This document shows positions 60,053-64,000 of a DNA stretch of 64,000 bases, in pieces (the stretch's first letter is position 1; every line of letters begins with the position of its first letter). The translations under genes and the position numbers were made by a program. The DNA comes from Agromyces archimandritae (GTDB taxonomy: Bacteria; Actinomycetota; Actinomycetes; Actinomycetales; Microbacteriaceae). The notes under the pieces were generated by a model. It made no database searches. It saw only the letters and a program-made list of their open reading frames with translations, and had not been told where the DNA came from. Where the stretch lies: NCBI RefSeq assembly GCF_018024495.1, contig NZ_CP071696.1, forward strand, positions 248,001-312,000, read 5' to 3'.

Positions 60053-61163
60053 GTTCCTGCTCGAGCCTGACAGCTGCACCGAACCGGTCGGTCACAAGGT
60101 CCTCGTAGAGTGCCGACTCGGCGTCGGTCAGGGTCGGGAGTGCCGCAGTGATGGGTGCAGGTTCCCGCCCCCACCGGTCCTCGTGGGTCAGCAGCGTCCC
60201 GCGGTCCATGAGGAGCGACGTCGTCTGCGGCAGGTGCGTGCGCACCCGGTTCAGGATCGCGAAACCGTGGGTGTCGAGGTCACCCCAGTAGGAGACGGGC
60301 GTCCGCCGCAGCCAGCCGAGGCTCGCAGGCTCGTGCACGTCGTACCCCTTGCCCCAGAGCACCACGCCGCCCGGCGGAACGGGCATGCTCAGGAACGTGA
60401 CCTCGTTCTCGATGATGAGCGCCCGTTCGGGTGCGAGGTCGAGCCGGTCGAGCTCGCCCGTGCGCAGCGAGAGGTCGGTGAGGCCCGCAGGGAAGCCGAA
60501 GGCGCCGTCGCAGATGCGCAGTCGCACGAACGTCGGCTTGGGTGCGAGCCCCAGATCGTCGAGGAACCCGTTCGCCGAGGTCGTCACCCCGAGGATCGCG
60601 CCGATCACGGCGCGCCGCGACTCGATGAGCTTCGTGTGCACGCCGGGCCCGCCGAGTTGGCGGAGGAAGGCCCCCGAACCGCGGGCCGAGTCGAGTCGTG
60701 CGACGGCGACGAGGATGGCCGCCCAGTCGTCGGCGACGGCTAGGGCGCGCAGCGGATGCTCGAGCGCCCACTGCTGCGCACGGGAGCCGGCCCCCGCCTC
60801 TTCCACGAGTGACCGGTAGCGCTCCGAATCGGCAGCCGTGCCGAGCAGCGCGAACGCCTGGGCGTACGAGACGACGCGTGCACGAACGGGCAACCGGGTG
60901 CGCGCGATCTCCCGTCCGCCGACGGTTCCGGTGACGAGCTCGAAGGCGCGGCCGCCGCGAGCCGCCCGTTCTAGGGCCGCCGCCCACTCCCGCGCCCGTT
61001 CGACGTCGTCGCCGAGGGTGCGGGCGGTGGGGCCGGAAAGCGGCAGGTCGATCTCGGGAAACGGGGCATCGGCGGCGTAGGCGCACAGCAGCGTGCCGTC
61101 GTTCCAGCGGCGACGGACCGCGGCCACGACGTCGGTCGGGGTGCTCCACCGCTTCGCGCTCAT
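60006..61163 (-). CDS. jetD: Wadjet anti-plasmid system nuclease JetD
   Basis: A 385-residue protein with the DUF3322 N-terminal domain (RWSTPTDVVAAVRRRWNDGTLL, FLRQLGGPGVHTKLIESRRAVIGAIL) and the DUF2220 Toprim-like C-terminal domain (RALIIENEVTFLSMP with the Glu, SYWGDLDTHGFAILNRVR with DxD, TSLLMDRGTLL). JetD is the topoisomerase VI-like nuclease that cuts plasmid DNA recognised by the JetABC condensin. ATG overlaps the jetC stop (ATGA). Confidence 0.9.
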   Translation of the reverse strand: MSAKRWSTPTDVVAAVRRRWNDGTLLCAYAADAPFPEIDLPLSGPTARTLGDDVERAREWAAALERAARGGRAFELVTGTVGGREIARTRLPVRARVVSYAQAFALLGTAADSERYRSLVEEAGAGSRAQQWALEHPLRALAVADDWAAILVAVARLDSARGSGAFLRQLGGPGVHTKLIESRRAVIGAILGVTTSANGFLDDLGLAPKPTFVRLRICDGAFGFPAGLTDLSLRTGELDRLDLAPERALIIENEVTFLSMPVPPGGVVLWGKGYDVHEPASLGWLRRTPVSYWGDLDTHGFAILNRVRTHLPQTTSLLMDRGTLLTHEDRWGREPAPITAALPTLTDAESALYEDLVTDRFGAAVRLEQELIDWKWVDAALVVEQ

Positions 61164-64000
61164 GCGGAGACCGGCGCGCTCTGGCGCTGCCGGTACTCCT
61201 CGATCGTCAGCGAACGCACGCGCGAGGCCGAGCCGGTCGGGTTGTCGACGAATCCGATCGAGTCGACGTACGGCTCGATGATGTGCACCTTCTGCAACGG
61301 GGTGACGACGAGCAGTTGCAGCCCGAGCTTGGCGAACAGTTCGAGGGCATACCTCGTCGAGGCGTCGGATCCGCGCCCGAACGCTTCGTCGATCACCGCG
61401 AAGCGGAAGTCGCGGGACTTCGACACGCCCCACTCCAGCCCGAACTGGTAGGCGAGCGAGGCCGCAAGGATCGTGTAGGCGAGTTTCTCCTTCTGGCCGC
61501 CCGACTTGCCGTCGGAGTCGGTATAGTGCTCGAACTCGGCGTGGGTCTGCCGGTCCTGTTCGCTCGCGGCGAAGGTGAACCAGACGCGTACGTCGGTCAC
61601 GCGTTTCGTCCAGGCGCGATCCGCATCGGCGTGGCCTACACGCCCCTTGAGCCGTTCGACGATCGCTCGCACCTGCTCGAATCTGGCCTCGAGGTCGAGG
61701 TCGGACCCGTCGAGCACGTCGGTCGTCGCCTCCCGCAGGTCGGCACGGAACTGCCGTACCTCCTGGTTGACGGTGGGTTCGGCCATCAGCACGATGATCC
61801 GGCCCGGGTTGTAGTCGATCGCGGCGAGCGCCTCGTTGATGCGATCGACGCGGGCGTGGATCTCCTCGGCCTGCCGGCGCAGCCACGACGAGAACTGCGC
61901 GAGCTCGCCGACCGCGTTGGTGTTGAGCTGGGTGCGGAACTCCGCCTCGAAACGGGGCAGGTCGTCGCGGAGCACCCGGGCGTGGAACTCGCGGAACGCC
62001 CCGATCGACTGGATGCTCGCATCCAGGTCGGTGCGCAGGACCGGCCAGGTCCGCAGCACCTCCCCCATCTGGCTCTGGATGCTGGTCGTATAGCCGTTCA
62101 TCTCCTTCTGCGCCTGCTCGACGGCGGCGGTGAGGTCGGCGACGAGCCGCTGCCGCAGGGCATCGCACTCCTCCACCGTCCGCAGCGCGGCGCCGGCCGT
62201 GCGGGCGTCGAGGGCGGAGCCGCGCTCGCGGGCCCGTGCGAGGACGACGTCGCCGAGCAACGCGAGGGTGGCGCGTTCCTGCTCGAGTCGCCGTTCGTGC
62301 GATGTACGGCCCACCTCGACCGCGCTGCGCTGTCCGATGATCCGCTCAAACTCGATGCCCAGCTCGGCATCGCGGCGCTCGAGCGCCTCGAGCTGCCGAT
62401 CGATCTCGGCGAGTTCGGACGAGCCGGCGACCAGCGCGTCGCGCTCTCGCTCGAGCGCGTGCAGGGTCTGCTCGGCGGCCGCCGAATCGACCTCCGCCCA
62501 GGCGGAGTACGCTGCCAGCGCCGCGAGGGCCTGCTGCAGCGCCCGGAGTCGATCGTCCTCCTGATCGAGTGCGGTGAGGGCCGCTTCCACCTGGTCGAGG
62601 TCGTGCTCGAACTCCGCGATCGCGGCGTCGAGTGCGGCGATCTTCGCTTCGCTGCCGCGCCCGAGCACCCATGCACGGGGCCCCGTCGAGGCGCGCCGGT
62701 CGTCCTTCTCGTGCCGGTCGCGGTCGCGCACGAGCCCCTCACGGGTGACCGCCCGGTCTTCGCGGCGGAGCTCAGCGACCGAGTCGACCAGCCGGTGGTC
62801 GGCGCGCCGGGCGAGCTCGGAGCGCAGGTAGTCCGTGAAACGGCCCGATTCGACCTCCAGGATGTCTCGCAGCCGCAGGCCGGCCCCGGTGTCGGTCTCG
62901 ATGGTGCGGATGCGACGCTCGGGCACGCGCAGGTAGACGAGGTGCGCATCCAGGCGGTGGTCGTTGACCCACTGCGAGACCGCGCCGTAGTGCTCATCGG
63001 CGACGAGCATCGTAAGGGCGAAGCCGCGCAGTACGCGCTCGGCCGCACCGCGCCACCCCGCGTGCGCGTCGGCCACGTCGAGCAGTTCTCCGGCGAACGG
63101 CAGGTCGTCGCCGTCGAGTCCGAGCGCCTCGGTCATCCGCCGCCGCACGGCGTCGAGTTCGGCGGGGAGGTTGTTACGGCGAAGCTCCAGGCCGTCGCGT
63201 TCGTCGGCGAGCGACTTCCTGCCTCGACGCAGCTCGGCGCGCTGCTCGAAGAGCGGGTCGCGCCGCTGCTTGAGCGAAGCGGCTGCGGCCGCAGCGTCGT
63301 CCTCGGCGCGGGCTGCATCCGCCCGACGTTCCCGGAACTCCTCGCCCGTCTCGACCGGTGCGAGGCCTGCGTCCGTCAGCCGCAGCGCGAAGATCCGTCG
63401 GCGTTCGACGCGCTCGTCGTGGAGGTCGGCGGCGCGCGGGATGTCGCGTTCGAGTTCCCGCAGGCGGTCCCCGCCGACGCCGACTCGGGCCAGCGTGAGC
63501 CGGGTGCGTTCGGGGACGAGTGCCTCGCGCGCCGCGACGGACTCGCTTCGGCGCACGTCGAGCTCGTCGAGTGCGGCCGTCTCTTCGTCGATCGCCGACG
63601 TGAGCAGGTCGACGAGTCGCTCCGACACGTAGGGCACCACGCTGTCGCGATCGAGCAGGTGCTCGCCGTGTCGCGCCGCTGCGTCGTCGAAGCGGTCGGC
63701 CGCGGCGATCAGCGGGCCGAGCAGCTCGAGCTGCTGGCCGGCCCGCCGTACCGACTCGTGCGAGGCCACCAGGTCGTCGAAGTGGGCGACGACGCCCTCG
63801 ATCTTGGCGGCGGCGTCGGCCGGTTCGAGCATGTGGTCGCGCACGAAGTCGTTGAGGTTGCCGACCGACTTCATCGAGACCGTCTGGTGGAAGAGCTCCA
63901 TCGCCTGTTCGGAACGGATGCCGAGCAGGCGCCGCATCTTGCGCTGATACTCGGGGAAGGTGGTGTCCAGGTCGGCGCCCGTGCCGCGCAGCTTCGCCCG
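61160..64000 (-). CDS. jetC: Wadjet SMC-like ATPase JetC, C-terminal part (5' end beyond the window)
   Basis: 946 codons are visible and the frame is still open at the right edge. Features: FHQTVSMKSVGNLNDFVRDHMLEP near the visible N-terminus (after the missing Walker A), long coiled coils (about residues 80-750) interrupted by a hinge (VERVLRGFALTMLVADEHYGAVSQWVNDHRLDAHLVYLRVP), and the ATPase head with SGGQKEKLAYTILAASLAYQFGLE (signature) and FRFAVIDEAFGRGSD (Walker B). It is a MukB-like loop-extrusion motor. jetA and jetB should lie just to the right. Confidence 0.92.
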   Translation of the reverse strand, partial: RAKLRGTGADLDTTFPEYQRKMRRLLGIRSEQAMELFHQTVSMKSVGNLNDFVRDHMLEPADAAAKIEGVVAHFDDLVASHESVRRAGQQLELLGPLIAAADRFDDAAARHGEHLLDRDSVVPYVSERLVDLLTSAIDEETAALDELDVRRSESVAAREALVPERTRLTLARVGVGGDRLRELERDIPRAADLHDERVERRRIFALRLTDAGLAPVETGEEFRERRADAARAEDDAAAAAASLKQRRDPLFEQRAELRRGRKSLADERDGLELRRNNLPAELDAVRRRMTEALGLDGDDLPFAGELLDVADAHAGWRGAAERVLRGFALTMLVADEHYGAVSQWVNDHRLDAHLVYLRVPERRIRTIETDTGAGLRLRDILEVESGRFTDYLRSELARRADHRLVDSVAELRREDRAVTREGLVRDRDRHEKDDRRASTGPRAWVLGRGSEAKIAALDAAIAEFEHDLDQVEAALTALDQEDDRLRALQQALAALAAYSAWAEVDSAAAEQTLHALERERDALVAGSSELAEIDRQLEALERRDAELGIEFERIIGQRSAVEVGRTSHERRLEQERATLALLGDVVLARARERGSALDARTAGAALRTVEECDALRQRLVADLTAAVEQAQKEMNGYTTSIQSQMGEVLRTWPVLRTDLDASIQSIGAFREFHARVLRDDLPRFEAEFRTQLNTNAVGELAQFSSWLRRQAEEIHARVDRINEALAAIDYNPGRIIVLMAEPTVNQEVRQFRADLREATTDVLDGSDLDLEARFEQVRAIVERLKGRVGHADADRAWTKRVTDVRVWFTFAASEQDRQTHAEFEHYTDSDGKSGGQKEKLAYTILAASLAYQFGLEWGVSKSRDFRFAVIDEAFGRGSDASTRYALELFAKLGLQLLVVTPLQKVHIIEPYVDSIGFVDNPTGSASRVRSLTIEEYRQRQSAPVSA

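Noticed and set aside
1..64000. CRISPR arrays, tRNA or rRNA genes, IS elements, prophage
   Set aside because: No regularly spaced repeat array, cloverleaf, transposase or phage structural gene was recognised on either strand.

Overview
The window is very GC-rich, densely coded DNA with many GTG starts and short or overlapping gene junctions. Gene content and order point to an actinobacterium, most likely of the family Microbacteriaceae; genus cannot be told from the sequence. No rRNA, tRNA, CRISPR array, transposase or phage gene was recognised.

Layout. (1) 1-15.4 kb is a conserved actinobacterial core block: the start of the division and cell-wall cluster on the minus strand (murE fragment, ftsI, ftsL-like, rsmH, mraZ with a triple MraZ box), then DUF3040, a polyprenyl diphosphate synthase, an Rv2175c-like DNA-binding protein, a LysM wall protein, a PknL/PknB-type PASTA kinase, class II DAHP synthase, a PlsC-type acyltransferase, glucokinase, an FadD15-like acyl-CoA ligase and peptide deformylase. 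The order resembles the Rv2163c-Rv2187 region of mycobacteria. (2) 15.4-24.5 kb holds a MinD-like ATPase, pyruvate carboxylase, a ParA ATPase, two MerR regulators, the GarA-type FHA protein and pgsA, echoing mycobacterial Rv1822-Rv1830. (3) 24.5-40.4 kb is a housekeeping and stress mosaic: Nudix, S4, GNAT, NAD(P)HX epimerase, two paralogous secreted transglycosylase-like proteins, an orphan DNA methylase, a small alarmone synthetase, BrkB, a HAIR-controlled Clp ATPase carrying an in-frame dispersed repeat, a doubly deleted DNA ligase pseudogene, DedA, a globin, an M23 protein, a ferredoxin/flavin-reductase operon under a SoxR-type promoter, and an APC permease.

(4) 40.6-51.3 kb is an iron-uptake region: two complete siderophore ABC transporters in opposite orientation, each headed by a DtxR/IdeR box. 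The first ends with a coupled flavin-dependent monooxygenase; the second has a fused FhuB-type permease. (5) 51.4-56.7 kb is a ChvE/MmsAB-type sugar ABC operon ending in a ROK regulator. (6) 56.7-59.2 kb is a divergent regulator/ABC exporter module with an operator-like repeat over its promoter. (7) 59.3-64 kb has a hypothetical protein and then jetD and most of jetC of a Wadjet anti-plasmid system that runs off the right edge.

Themes. PknL, GarA and the Rv2175c-like protein form a plausible Ser/Thr phospho-signalling set. At least eight genes show a TANNNT -10 element ending 6-7 nt before the start codon, suggesting leaderless transcription. The most notable regulatory finding is an exact SoxR half-site pair in a 19-bp promoter spacer that drives a leaderless 8-codon ORF overlapping fdxA.
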